From: Gordonia asplenii
GTDB taxonomy: Bacteria; Actinomycetota; Actinomycetes; Mycobacteriales; Mycobacteriaceae
Assembly: GCF_012933505.1 (NCBI RefSeq)
Contig: NZ_JABBNB010000006.1
Span: forward strand, 1-64,000
Reading direction: 5' to 3'
DNA: 64,000 nucleotides
Shown here: in pieces, positions 43,766 to 52,523 of the stretch
Layout of the letters: every line of letters begins with the position of its first letter
How positions within the stretch are numbered: the stretch's first letter is position 1
Notes under the pieces: model-generated
Told to the model about the DNA's origin: nothing
What the model saw: the letters and a program-made list of their open reading frames with translations, nothing else
The model's database searches: none
Program-made: the position numbers and the translations under genes

Positions 43766-46700
43766 GTGGGCTGGAACAATGGTCCTCCGACCTGGTCGGA
43801 GATGGAGCGGGTGCTCTCCGGTCGGCCCAATCGATCGGGCCGACCGGGTGAGACCTTCGCTCCGCCGTACCCGCAGGGCCCTCGCGACGGGGGCTTTTCG
43901 AACGACGGTGTCCCCGACGGCGGCGACGGTCCGGCCTGGTCGCGCAAACGCGACGCCTATCACGCCGACGAGTCGATCAAGCCCGTCCGCTCGGCGGTGC
44001 CGTACGCGGAGCTGCACGCGCACAGCGCCTACAGCTTTCTCGACGGGGCGTCGATGCCGGAGGCGATGGTCGAGGAGGCTCAGCGGCTCGATCTCAAAGC
44101 CCTCGCGCTCACCGACCATGACGGTTTCTACGGCATCGTGCGCTTCGCCGAGGCAGCCCGCGAATTCGGCATGCCGACGGTGTTCGGCGCGGAACTCTCC
44201 CTCGAACGCGACGCCGTGCGCACCGGCGTCAACGACCCGTCCGGCGAGCACCTACTCGTCCTCGCGCGCGGAGCGGAAGGCTATCGGCGACTCTCCCGCA
44301 CCATCTCCGACGCGCACATGTCCGGTGGGGAGAAGGGGATCCTGCGCTACGACGTCGACGCACTGTCCGACGCCGCGGCGGGCCAATGGCTGATCCTCAC
44401 CGGCTGCCGCAAAGGGGCGGTGCGTCGGGCGTTGGATCGCGGCGGTCTACCCGCGGCACGAAAAGCGTTGGGGGAGTTGGTCGACCGCTTCGGTGTCGAC
44501 AACGTCGTCGTCGAATTGACCTCGTATGGACAGTCCGACGACGACGAGCGCAATGCGCTGCTCGCCGACCTCGCCGCGACGTCGAAGCTGACGACGGTCG
44601 CCACCACCGGCGCCCATTTCTCCGGACCCCATCGACGCCGACTCGCGATGGCGATGGCCGCGGTGCGTGCCCGCACCGACCTCGACACGATCGCCGGATG
44701 GCTGCCCGCCGTCGGCGGAGCGCACCTGCGCAGCGGCGACGAGATGGCCCGGCTGCTCGCGGCGCACCCGGAGGCGATCGCCAACGCCGTCGACCTCGCC
44801 GACGACTGTGCCTTCGAATTGGGATTGATCGCACCGCAGCTACCGCCGTTCGACGTACCCGCCGGGCATACCGAAGCGACGTGGCTGCGCGAGCTGACGA
44901 GGGCGGGTGCTCACGAGCGGTACGGCCCGCCGGCGTCGAATCCCAAGGCGTACCAGCAGATCGAGCACGAACTCGCGATCATCGAGTCCCTGAACTTCCC
45001 CGGCTACTTCCTCGTCGTCCACGACATCGTCAGCTTCTGCCGCCGTAACGACATCCTGTGTCAGGGGCGGGGGAGCGCGGCCAATTCGGCGGTGTGCTTC
45101 GCGCTCAGGATCAGTTCGGTCGACCCGATTGTCAACCATCTGCTGTTCGAGCGGTTCCTGTCGCCGGAGCGCGACGGGCCACCCGACATCGATGTCGACA
45201 TCGAGTCCGACCGTCGCGAGGAAGCCATCCAGTTCGTCTACGAGAAGTACGGGCGCAAGTACAGCGCACAGGTGGCCAATGTCATCACCTATCGCCGCCG
45301 TTCCGGTATCCGCGACATGGCCCGCGCGCTGGGCTATGCCGCCGGCCAGCAGGACGCGTGGAGCAAAACACCCGAGCAGGCGCCCGACGACGTCAAACGA
45401 CTCGCCGGTGAAATCGCCGGATTGCCAAGACATCTGGGCATCCATTCCGGCGGCATGGTGATCTGTGACCGACCCATCGCCGACGTCTGCCCGACAGAGT
45501 GGGCACGCATGCCCAACCGTAGTGTGCTGCAGTGGGACAAAGACGACTGTGCCGCAATCGGTTTGGTGAAATTCGATCTGCTCGGTCTCGGTATGCTCTC
45601 GGCCCTGCACTACGCCATCGACCTTCTCGCCGAACACAAGGGGATCGAGGTGGACCTGGCGAAGATCGACCTCACCGAGCAAGCTGTCTACGACATGCTG
45701 TGCAAGGCCGATTCGGTCGGGGTGTTCCAGGTGGAGTCGCGCGCACAGATGGCGACGCTGCCGCGGCTGAAACCGCGCGTATTCTACGATCTCGTCGTCG
45801 AAGTGGCGTTGATCCGTCCCGGCCCGATTCAGGGCGGATCGGTGCACCCCTACATCCGGCGCCGCAACGGTGACGAAGAGGCGAAATGCGACCACCCGTC
45901 GATGGAGAATGCGCTGGGTCGGACCCTGGGAATCCCACTGTTTCAGGAACAGCTGATGCAACTGGCCGTCGACGTGGCCGGATTCGATCCCGCCGAAGCC
46001 GATCAGTTGCGCCGGGCGATGGGCTCCAAGCGTTCGCCGGAGAAGATGGAGCGGCTGCGGGAGCGTTTCTACGAGGGGATGCGCGAGTTGCACGGCATCA
46101 CCGGAGAGATGGCGGACCGGATCTTCGAGAAGTTGGCCGCGTTCGCCAATTTCGGCTTCCCGGAAAGCCATTCGCAGAGTTTCGCATCGCTGGTGTTCTA
46201 CTCGTCGTGGTTCAAGCTGCATCATCCCGCGGCGTTCTGCGCGGCACTGCTGCGGGCGCAGCCGATGGGGTTCTACTCGCCGCAGTCGCTGGTGGCCGAT
46301 GCCCGGCGGCACGGGGTGAGCGTGCATCGGCCGGATATCAATGCATCGTTGTCGTGGGCGAGTCTGGAAGCCGACGGCACCCAGGTGCGGCTCGGGCTGG
46401 CCGCGGTGCGCGGCATCGGCGACGAGGTGGCGCAACAGATCGTCGACGAGCGTATCGCGTGCGGTGAATATTCCAGTGCCGCAGACCTTTCCCGACGAAT
46501 CGGACTGACCAAGCGGCAGTTGGAGGCGTTGGCGACGGCGGGGGCGTTCGCGCGGTTCGGCGGTTCACGGCGTCAAGCGTTGTGGGCGGCGGGTGCGGCG
46601 GCGGCCGATCGGCCCGATCAGTTGCCGCTGGCCGCGGCTACCGAAGCCATGCCGCCGACGCTGCCCGGCATGTCCGACATCGAACTGGCCGGCGCCGATG

Positions 46701-47083
46701 CTTGGGCGACCGGGGTGACACCGTCGAACTACCCGACGCAGTTCCTGCGGCCGCGGCTCGACGCTCTCGGGGTGATCCCGGCGGATCAGCTGTTGTCGGT
46801 GCCCGACGGCGCGCGGATCATCGTCGGCGGCGCGGTGACTCACCGGCAGCGGCCGGCCACCGCGTCGGGGGTGACGTTCATCAACCTCGAAGACGAGACC
46901 GGCATGGTGAACGTGGTGTGCTCGGTGGGGCTGTGGTCCCGCTATTCCGAGCTCGCGCACACCGCGTCGGCGTTGCTGGTGCGCGGCAAGGTGCAGAATG
47001 CTCAGGGAGCGGTGACCGTGGTGGCCGACCGTCTGCAGCGACTGGACCTGCGGGTGGGATCGCGATCACGGGATTGGCATTGA
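43766..47083 (+). CDS. dnaE2: Error-prone DNA polymerase III alpha subunit DnaE2
   Basis: A 1105-residue C-family polymerase that copies damaged DNA under SOS. N-terminal PHP domain at about 75-300 (YAELHAHSAYSFLDGASMPEAM in part), polymerase core with CQGRGSAANSAVCFALRISSVDP pieces and the catalytic Asp triad around GPPDIDVDIESDRR, then the helix-hairpin-helix region and a C-terminal OB fold (FINLEDETGMVNVV). Length and features match mycobacterial DnaE2, which needs ImuB for clamp access. GTG start 12 bp after its own SOS box. In this genome it sits 4.6 kb from imuB on the same strand. Confidence 0.95.
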   Translation: MGWNNGPPTWSEMERVLSGRPNRSGRPGETFAPPYPQGPRDGGFSNDGVPDGGDGPAWSRKRDAYHADESIKPVRSAVPYAELHAHSAYSFLDGASMPEAMVEEAQRLDLKALALTDHDGFYGIVRFAEAAREFGMPTVFGAELSLERDAVRTGVNDPSGEHLLVLARGAEGYRRLSRTISDAHMSGGEKGILRYDVDALSDAAAGQWLILTGCRKGAVRRALDRGGLPAARKALGELVDRFGVDNVVVELTSYGQSDDDERNALLADLAATSKLTTVATTGAHFSGPHRRRLAMAMAAVRARTDLDTIAGWLPAVGGAHLRSGDEMARLLAAHPEAIANAVDLADDCAFELGLIAPQLPPFDVPAGHTEATWLRELTRAGAHERYGPPASNPKAYQQIEHELAIIESLNFPGYFLVVHDIVSFCRRNDILCQGRGSAANSAVCFALRISSVDPIVNHLLFERFLSPERDGPPDIDVDIESDRREEAIQFVYEKYGRKYSAQVANVITYRRRSGIRDMARALGYAAGQQDAWSKTPEQAPDDVKRLAGEIAGLPRHLGIHSGGMVICDRPIADVCPTEWARMPNRSVLQWDKDDCAAIGLVKFDLLGLGMLSALHYAIDLLAEHKGIEVDLAKIDLTEQAVYDMLCKADSVGVFQVESRAQMATLPRLKPRVFYDLVVEVALIRPGPIQGGSVHPYIRRRNGDEEAKCDHPSMENALGRTLGIPLFQEQLMQLAVDVAGFDPAEADQLRRAMGSKRSPEKMERLRERFYEGMRELHGITGEMADRIFEKLAAFANFGFPESHSQSFASLVFYSSWFKLHHPAAFCAALLRAQPMGFYSPQSLVADARRHGVSVHRPDINASLSWASLEADGTQVRLGLAAVRGIGDEVAQQIVDERIACGEYSSAADLSRRIGLTKRQLEALATAGAFARFGGSRRQALWAAGAAAADRPDQLPLAAATEAMPPTLPGMSDIELAGADAWATGVTPSNYPTQFLRPRLDALGVIPADQLLSVPDGARIIVGGAVTHRQRPATASGVTFINLEDETGMVNVVCSVGLWSRYSELAHTASALLVRGKVQNAQGAVTVVADRLQRLDLRVGSRSRDWH

Positions 47084-47133
47084 GAGGCAGGCGGGATCAT
47101 GGATGAGCGGCACCTTCGGATCGAGGACGCCGA

Positions 47134-47367
47134 GTGAGCGACCCGACGGTGATCGCGGTGACGGTCAAACCCAACAGTCGTAAGGGGCCGTTGGTGGCGA
47201 CCGCCGACGACGGGACGCTGATCGTCTACGTACGCGAGCCGGCGACCGAGGGCAAGGCGAACAAGGCCGTCGCGCTGGTCCTCGCGAAACACCTCGGCGT
47301 ATCGAAGAGCTCGGTGGCGCTGGTGGCCGGGGCGACGTCGAGGATCAAGCGTTTTCGGGTGGGATGA
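47134..47367 (+). CDS. DUF167 (YggU-like) small protein
   Basis: A 77-residue single-domain protein: VTVKPNSRKGPLV, the conserved VREPATEGKANKAVALVLAKHLGVSKSSV order and AGATSRIKRFRV. Conserved across all domains of life without assigned function. GTG start after GAGG; 50 bp downstream of dnaE2. Confidence 0.88.
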   Translation: MSDPTVIAVTVKPNSRKGPLVATADDGTLIVYVREPATEGKANKAVALVLAKHLGVSKSSVALVAGATSRIKRFRVG

Positions 47368-47417
47368 GTGCCGGGGCGGTGACTGCGAGTCGAACGCACG
47401 CCGGGTTAGGGTGGACA

Positions 47418-47581
47418 CGCGCGACGGGTGGGACGAGAGCGGGGGATCGCGAGATCCTCGGTCTCAGGGGCTACCCCTGGGTTCATGCACAGCGTGACAT
47501 CACGTCCCGCGCAGCCGAGCACACTGCGTGTGCAACCCTGCGCGGCGGACGACAGGTTTCGGTCGTCCCAACCGTCGCGCG
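47418..47581 (+). ncRNA. Candidate retron msr-msd RNA
   Basis: The segment directly before the reverse transcriptase is bounded by a long inverted repeat: CGCGCGACGGGTGGGACGA (47418-47436) pairs with 47563-47581, 18 of 19 positions. This is the place and form of retron a1/a2. Just inside a1 comes AGAGC, a possible branching-guanosine site. Then two short stem-loops suit msr: GGATC-GCGA-GATCC (47444-47457) and CAGGGG-CTA-CCCCTG (47465-47479). A long nested hairpin suits msd: CCGCGCAG / CTGCGCGG (47507-47514 with 47538-47545) enclosing a symmetric 4/4 internal loop and GCACAC-TGC-GTGTGC (47519-47533), with CGTC/GACG extending the base. A small hairpin at 47493-47504 could form instead of the msd base. 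The exact RNA ends, branch point and DNA product are inferred. Confidence 0.75.
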
Positions 47582-47591
47582 CCACCGCGTG

Positions 47592-47598
47592 AAGGAGG
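47592..47598 (+). promoter_or_regulatory. Ribosome binding site of the reverse transcriptase
   Basis: AAGGAGG, 6 bp before ATG 47605, the strongest Shine-Dalgarno in this area. It starts 10 bp after the end of the putative a2 arm and fixes the start codon. Confidence 0.85.
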
Positions 47599-47604
47599 GA
47601 ACCG

Positions 47605-48906
47605 ATGGTCGGCAAACAGACGGCGGCACAGCCGGATCGGTTCTCGCGCAACGATATCCACCGAATGAGCGCGGTCATACGACGCCTGCTGGGACCGCCG
47701 CTCGACGACGGGTACGCCGAACGGGTATGGACACGGCGTGAACTCAACGGTGCGCTGGTCACGGCGGTCGATCCCGTCGACGCCGAAGAGGTGGCCCGCG
47801 AATTGCTGATGCGGTACCCGACGCCGCCGCCATTGCCGGGCATCGCCGACGCCGTGCGCCGGGTCGTCGCGGTTCTCACCGCACCGGTGATTCGAGAACC
47901 CGTGGGACCACCCAGGTTCGGCCTCCCCGAGATCGGCGACGTCGGCGCGTTGGCGTCGTGGTTGAACGTCAGCGTCGACGAGCTGGACTGGTTCGCCGAT
48001 CACGGGCTGTGGTTGCAGCGGGCGACGCCGCGCCTTCGGCACTACCGGGTGACTAGAATTCCCAAGCGGCATAGTGGGTTTCGAGTCATCGAAGCTCCCA
48101 AAGAGCGGCTGGCGACGCTCCAGCGTCGAATCCTCGACGCGATCCTGGCCGACGTGCCCGCGCACCCGGCGGCACACGGCTTTGTCCGCGGCCGGTCGCC
48201 GTACTCATTCGCGGCGCCGCATTCGTTGCATGACACCGTGATTCGCGTCGACCTCAAACACTGCTTCGAGCACATCACCGCGGCGCAGGTGCGGGCGGTG
48301 TTCACCGCCGTCGGATACCGGTCGGCGACAGCGCGCTGTCTGGCGGAGATATGCACCACGGCAACGGCATTCGACGACCTTCCCGGCGACGACCCGTTTC
48401 ACGCCGGGCTGCTTCGGGGGCGCCACGTTCCGCAAGGTGCTCCGACCTCGCCCGCACTGGTCAATCTCGCCCTGCGCCGCTTGGACTTTCGCATAGCCGG
48501 TTACGCGGCGAAGAACGGGCTGGCCTACACCCGATACGGGGACGACCTCGCATTGTCGGGCGACGAGATGAACGTCGGACAGCTGCTGTGGGTGGTGCGC
48601 AACGTGATCGTCGACGAGGGCTTCACGCTGCACCCGGAAAAGGTCAGAGTGATGGGCGACCATCAGCGTCAGCAGTTGGCTGGGCTCGTGGTCAACGTCG
48701 GGCCGCGGTCGCGCCGCTCCGATTTCGACGAGCTCAAAGCACTGCTGCACAATGCGACTTGCACGGGGGCGCGGGCGCAGAACCGAGGCGCTCACGCGGA
48801 CTTCCGAGCGCATGTCTACGGCCGGATCGGTTGGGTGGCGACGGGATCGGCCGCGCGACGCCGAAAGCTGTTGGCGCTGGCCGCCGAGGTCGACTGGGAC
48901 GGCTGA
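47605..48906 (+). CDS. Retron-type reverse transcriptase with N-terminal extension
   Basis: A 433-residue protein. Residues about 112-425 are a bacterial reverse transcriptase: FRVIEAPKERLATLQRRI, HGFVRGRS (191-198), motif A VDLKHCF with Asp216, motif B QGAPTSPALVN (277-287), catalytic YGDD (311-314) and the region LHPEKVRVM. Retron-specific regions are present in altered form: AAPH (203-206) where retrons have NAxxH, and LAGLVVN (358-364) where they have VTGLVVN. The first 105 residues match nothing I recognise; they are helical and basic and contain no nuclease or membrane motif. Codon use and GC are like neighbouring genes. No partner gene follows: trmL on the opposite strand ends 30 bp away. 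So this is a stand-alone RT plus RNA, as in some long-known myxobacterial retrons. A group II intron maturase is unlikely as X/En domains are missing. Confidence 0.88.
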   Translation: MVGKQTAAQPDRFSRNDIHRMSAVIRRLLGPPLDDGYAERVWTRRELNGALVTAVDPVDAEEVARELLMRYPTPPPLPGIADAVRRVVAVLTAPVIREPVGPPRFGLPEIGDVGALASWLNVSVDELDWFADHGLWLQRATPRLRHYRVTRIPKRHSGFRVIEAPKERLATLQRRILDAILADVPAHPAAHGFVRGRSPYSFAAPHSLHDTVIRVDLKHCFEHITAAQVRAVFTAVGYRSATARCLAEICTTATAFDDLPGDDPFHAGLLRGRHVPQGAPTSPALVNLALRRLDFRIAGYAAKNGLAYTRYGDDLALSGDEMNVGQLLWVVRNVIVDEGFTLHPEKVRVMGDHQRQQLAGLVVNVGPRSRRSDFDELKALLHNATCTGARAQNRGAHADFRAHVYGRIGWVATGSAARRRKLLALAAEVDWDG

Positions 48907-48936
48907 ACCGTGCCACGGGCATCGGCGGCGTCGACC

Positions 48937-49401
48937 TCACACCGCGCCGTCGAACTCGTTCTGCCGCCACGCCTCGTAGATCGCGATGCTCGCCGAGTTG
49001 GCCAGATTGTGCGAGCGGCGGTCGGGGAGCATCGGGATGCGGATCTGTGCGGTGACGTGCTCATCGGCGAGTACGTCGTCGGGCAACCCGGTGGGCTCGG
49101 GCCCGAACAGCAGGACATCGCCCGGGTGATACGACACGTCGGTGTGAAAGCGCGTGGCATGCGAAGAGAATGCGTAAACACGTTGCGGCGCAAGCTTCTC
49201 CCACGCCGACTCGAGGTTCGGGTGGATGGTGACGGTCGCCATCTCGTGGTAGTCCAGACCGGCGCGCTTGACCTGGGTGTCGTTGATCTGGAACCCGAGC
49301 GGCTCGATCAGGTGCAGCTCGCATCCGGTGTTCGCGGCCAGCCGGATCGCATTGCCGGTATTAGGAGGAATGCACGGTTGGTAGAACATGATGCGGAACA
49401 C
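48937..49401 (-). CDS. trmL: tRNA (cytidine(34)-2'-O)-methyltransferase TrmL-like
   Basis: A 154-residue SPOUT methyltransferase, the normal length for TrmL, which methylates the wobble base of leucine tRNAs. It has FYQPCIPPNTGNAIRLAAN, LIEPLGF, LLFGPEPTGLP and IPMLPDRRSHNLANSASIAIYE (in order), the last two forming the trefoil knot and SAM site. GTG 49401 gives the typical N-terminus. It runs opposite to and ends 30 bp from the reverse transcriptase. Confidence 0.88.
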   Translation of the reverse strand: MFRIMFYQPCIPPNTGNAIRLAANTGCELHLIEPLGFQINDTQVKRAGLDYHEMATVTIHPNLESAWEKLAPQRVYAFSSHATRFHTDVSYHPGDVLLFGPEPTGLPDDVLADEHVTAQIRIPMLPDRRSHNLANSASIAIYEAWRQNEFDGAV

Positions 49402-49473
49402 GAGAGGCAAGTGTAGCGCTGCGTCGACCCGCCGGATTCTCTGCCGCACGTGACCTAATGGAACAATGAAGCC

Positions 49474-50331
49474 GTGACGGCGATACGACTTGACGGCAAA
49501 GCAACCCGCGACGACATCTTCACCGACCTCTCCGCGCGCGTGGCGAAACTGCGCGCCAACGGTATCGTGCCGGGACTGGGCACCATCCTCGTCGGCGACG
49601 ACCCGGGATCGCAGTCCTACGTCAAGGGCAAGCACGCCGACTGCGCCAAGATCGGCGTCGAATCCATCCGCAAGGATCTGCCCGCCGACATCACCCAAGA
49701 GCAGCTCGACGCCACGATCGACGAGCTCAACGACGATCCGGCGTGCACGGGATACATCGTGCAGCTGCCCCTGCCGAAACACCTCGACGAGAACGCCGCG
49801 CTCGAGCGCATCGCCCCGGAGAAAGACGCCGACGGACTGCACCCGATCAACCTGGGCCGCCTGGTCCTCGGTAAGGAGTCGACGCTGCCGTGCACGCCGC
49901 GCGGTGTGATTCATCTGCTGCGGCGTTACGACATCCCGATCGACGGCGCGCGCGTCACCGTCGTCGGGCGTGGTGTCACGATCGGCCGGCCGATCGGGCT
50001 GCTGCTGACGCGTCGTAGCGAGAATGCCACGGTGACGTTGTGCCACACCGGAACTCGTGACCTGGCCGCAGAGGTGCGGCGCGCCGACATCGTCGTAGCC
50101 GCGGCCGGCGTCGGCCACCTGATCACCGCGGACATGGTCAAGCCGGGGGCCGCGGTCATCGACGTCGGCGTCAGCCGCAACGAATCCGGTCTCGTCGGCG
50201 ACGTCGCGCCTGACGTCTGGGAGGTCGCCGGACACGTATCGCCCAATCCGGGCGGGGTGGGGCCGCTTACCCGCGCGTTCCTGCTAGTCAACGTCGTCGA
50301 ACGCGCCGAGGCGCAGCTCGCCGCCCGCTAG
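49474..50331 (+). CDS. folD: Bifunctional methylene-THF dehydrogenase / methenyl-THF cyclohydrolase
   Basis: A 285-residue FolD. Substrate-site motifs [16 protein letters not shown] (with the catalytic Lys of YVKGK) and [11 protein letters not shown] are clear, and the NADP fold has [16 protein letters not shown], a variant of the usual GRSxxVGx[13 protein letters not shown] closes the protein. It interconverts one-carbon folate forms for purine and methionine synthesis. GTG start. Next to a DUF3017 gene as in mycobacteria. Confidence 0.94.
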   Translation: MTAIRLDGKATRDDIFTDLSARVAKLRANGIVPGLGTILVGDDPGSQSYVKGKHADCAKIGVESIRKDLPADITQEQLDATIDELNDDPACTGYIVQLPLPKHLDENAALERIAPEKDADGLHPINLGRLVLGKESTLPCTPRGVIHLLRRYDIPIDGARVTVVGRGVTIGRPIGLLLTRRSENATVTLCHTGTRDLAAEVRRADIVVAAAGVGHLITADMVKPGAAVIDVGVSRNESGLVGDVAPDVWEVAGHVSPNPGGVGPLTRAFLLVNVVERAEAQLAAR

Positions 50332-50340
50332 CGCGCACTC

Positions 50341-50670
50341 ATGTCTCGGCAGCCCGAACTGGAAGAGCGTACCGACGCCATCCGCCGCGCTCGTAGAGTG
50401 CGGCGGATCATGGTGCAGATCCCGTACTTCATCGTCGTCGGGATCATTGCGGTGGCCGCCGTGCTGGTGCTTTTCGGCTTCTGGCGCAAGGGCACCCTTG
50501 TTTTCAGCGGGGCGCTGCTGGTCGGTGCGGTGTTCCGGGCGATCCTTCCGGTGACCCGGGTCGGGTTGCTGCAGGTGCGCGGGCGCTTGTTCGACGTCTT
50601 CGCGATGACGACGATGGGGCTGCTCATGCTATGGCTCGCGTCGTCCATCGCGGCACTCGGCACCGACTGA
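50341..50670 (+). CDS. DUF3017 membrane protein
   Basis: A 109-residue protein with a charged N-terminus and three hydrophobic helices (about 25-46, 52-70, 83-106). It follows folD by 9 bp, the same pairing as Rv3356c-Rv3355c. Function unknown. Confidence 0.8.
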   Translation: MSRQPELEERTDAIRRARRVRRIMVQIPYFIVVGIIAVAAVLVLFGFWRKGTLVFSGALLVGAVFRAILPVTRVGLLQVRGRLFDVFAMTTMGLLMLWLASSIAALGTD

Positions 50671-50777
50671 ACCTGTCGGTCGAACGACCGAACTTCCCCA
50701 GCGGTGGCGTGGTCACCGCAAGCCAAGGTAACGTTTTGGTATACAGTGGTGGGAATAGTTCTTAGCCGAGCAAAGCG

Positions 50778-52313
50778 ATGGGGCAGCCGATCAGTTCTCC
50801 GGAATTGCTAACAACAGAGGTCACCGATGTCAGCGCGACGTTGGGGGTATCCGCGGGTCGTGGCATGATTCACGTCGCGCGGCTCGGCATCGACTCCGCG
50901 GGCCGCAGCACCGTTGAAAGCCGCGTCCTCGACGTCGAACCCGCAGACGGATTGAATCAGGCCAGTCGGGTCAATTCCGCGATCGACGTGATGCGTACCG
51001 CGACCGCCGACACCGCGGCGTCGTCGATCTGTGTGGCCGTCCGCTCCGACGACGAATACACCGAGCTGCACCGCGGCACGGGCAGCCGTCGCCGCGTACG
51101 CGTCGTCGATGAGAACGCCGCCACCGTTCGGTACCTGTCGGACGCCGGACTGCTCTCGTCGTACGACTCTGTCCTCGTGGTCGACTGCGGCGATTCCGGT
51201 ATGACCCTGTTCACCACGACGTCGGGCGAGGACGTCACCGACGTCGTGCGGGTTCCCGACCTGTCCGGGCAAGAACTCGACCGACGCCTCGCCACGGCGA
51301 TCGGGCCCGCGCACGGATGGTCCAAGCGACCCACCGACGAGCAGGTCGCGGCGTGCCGCACCGCCAAAGAAGAGCTGTTCAGCGTCGAGGCGCGGCCGGC
51401 GTCGGGACAGGTGCAAGTCACCGACGCCGACGTCGAGCTAGCCGCGGAGCCGCTCATCGATGCTGCGGCGCAACAAGTTTCGAAATATGTCCGACGCCGG
51501 GACGCGCGGCCGCAGGTGGTCGTGGTGGTCGGTGGACTCGCCAATATTGCGCACATCGTGGACGGAATAGGTCGGGCGGCGGACGTCGCGGCGATGGCTG
51601 CGCCGATGCCCGAACTCGCCGGCGCGCTGGGCGCCGCACTGATCGCCCGCGAAACCGATTCCGGCATAACGAGATTGGTGACCATCGGAGGTCGGCGTAA
51701 CCGCGATTGGCTGTCCACCGCGCCGTTGGTGGTCGCCGGTGCGGCGATCGGCGTGATCGCGATGTCGGTGTACGCCAGCGGGGCACTGACGAATCATGAA
51801 AGTCCGTTCATTCCAGCGACTCCCAGTTCGCCGAATATCTCTGACGCGTCGATTCTGACTACCCGGACGCCCGTCGACAATGACTACGGCGAGGCGACGC
51901 TCACTCCCGAGACCACGGAAACCGGCACCGGCCCGGGCGGCTGGGCGACGACGCGCCTCGACCCGACGACTCCCGCGCGTACCCGCACCCTGGTCCCGAC
52001 GACGCTGCCGCCCACCACGTCGACCACACCCACGAAGTCGCCGGATGCGTCGAGTAGCGACAGTTCCACTCCGTCGTCGGCGCCGCGGATTCCGTTCGTC
52101 CCGTCGGGAATTCCATTGCCGCCCAATTTGATTCCATCCGGACTGATCCCGTCGCCGTCGCCCGCGCCGCAGCCGCAGAATGCGCCGGCCGGCGAGCAGA
52201 CGACTCCGGCGCCGAAACAGACGCCCCGATCGGTGGCGCCCGCCGCGCGATCGGGCACCCGGCACGCGCCGCCGCACAGCACACCGGAACCACCCGAGGT
52301 GCCGCAGCGATAG
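50778..52313 (+). CDS. Hsp70/actin-fold-like membrane protein with Pro/Thr-rich external tail
   Basis: A 511-residue protein. Residues about 17-300 resemble an Hsp70-class ATPase fold: TLGVSAGRGMIHVARL at the start, a phosphate-2-like VVDCGDSGMTLFTT (near 134-147), the connecting TDEQVAACRTAKEELF, and an adenosine-motif-like VVVVGGLANIAHI (near 246-258). One membrane helix follows (about 318-335) and then a 170-residue Pro/Thr/Ser-rich tail predicted outside the cell. DnaK normally has a peptide-binding domain instead. ATP binding is uncertain since the loops are degenerate. Promoter-like TATACA lies near 50740. Possible role in cell-envelope sensing; function unknown. Confidence 0.65.
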   Translation: MGQPISSPELLTTEVTDVSATLGVSAGRGMIHVARLGIDSAGRSTVESRVLDVEPADGLNQASRVNSAIDVMRTATADTAASSICVAVRSDDEYTELHRGTGSRRRVRVVDENAATVRYLSDAGLLSSYDSVLVVDCGDSGMTLFTTTSGEDVTDVVRVPDLSGQELDRRLATAIGPAHGWSKRPTDEQVAACRTAKEELFSVEARPASGQVQVTDADVELAAEPLIDAAAQQVSKYVRRRDARPQVVVVVGGLANIAHIVDGIGRAADVAAMAAPMPELAGALGAALIARETDSGITRLVTIGGRRNRDWLSTAPLVVAGAAIGVIAMSVYASGALTNHESPFIPATPSSPNISDASILTTRTPVDNDYGEATLTPETTETGTGPGGWATTRLDPTTPARTRTLVPTTLPPTTSTTPTKSPDASSSDSSTPSSAPRIPFVPSGIPLPPNLIPSGLIPSPSPAPQPQNAPAGEQTTPAPKQTPRSVAPAARSGTRHAPPHSTPEPPEVPQR

Positions 52314-52344
52314 AGCGGGGGGTGGCTTGGGTTCTCCGTGTCGC

Positions 52345-52402
52345 CGCCCCCTCGTTACACCGAAGCTCGTGCCTCGCTTCGGCACTCGGGGAGCGGGCCC
52401 AC
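52345..52402. repeat. Dispersed palindromic repeat, divergent copy
   Basis: CCCCTCGTTACACCGAAGC, a shortened centre, then GCTTCGGCACTCGGGGAGCG: the same unit as at 258 and 29281. It lies in the 210-bp gap before metX. Next to it (52408-52460) is a second common motif, GGTTGAGCCGGGCCGGAGCG, of the kind spread between genes in these genomes. Confidence 0.8.
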
Positions 52403-52523
52403 CCACTCCGCTGGTTGAGCCGGGCCGGAGCGTTAGCGAAGGGCCGTGTCGAAACCACGCGAGCCGACGCTGTCAGCGCACGACACACCTTGCGGCAGTG
52501 GGGAACTCGGCCCCCACCCGCTC

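Noticed and set aside
47364-47741. Frame overlapping the DUF167 stop and the RT start
   Set aside because: It crosses the structured msr-msd candidate and enters the RT gene out of frame; the RT has a far better ribosome site and clear homology.
47605-48906. Group II intron maturase or diversity-generating retroelement RT
   Set aside because: No maturase or endonuclease domains, no template/variable repeat pair nearby, and the upstream RNA and LVVN region favour the retron class.
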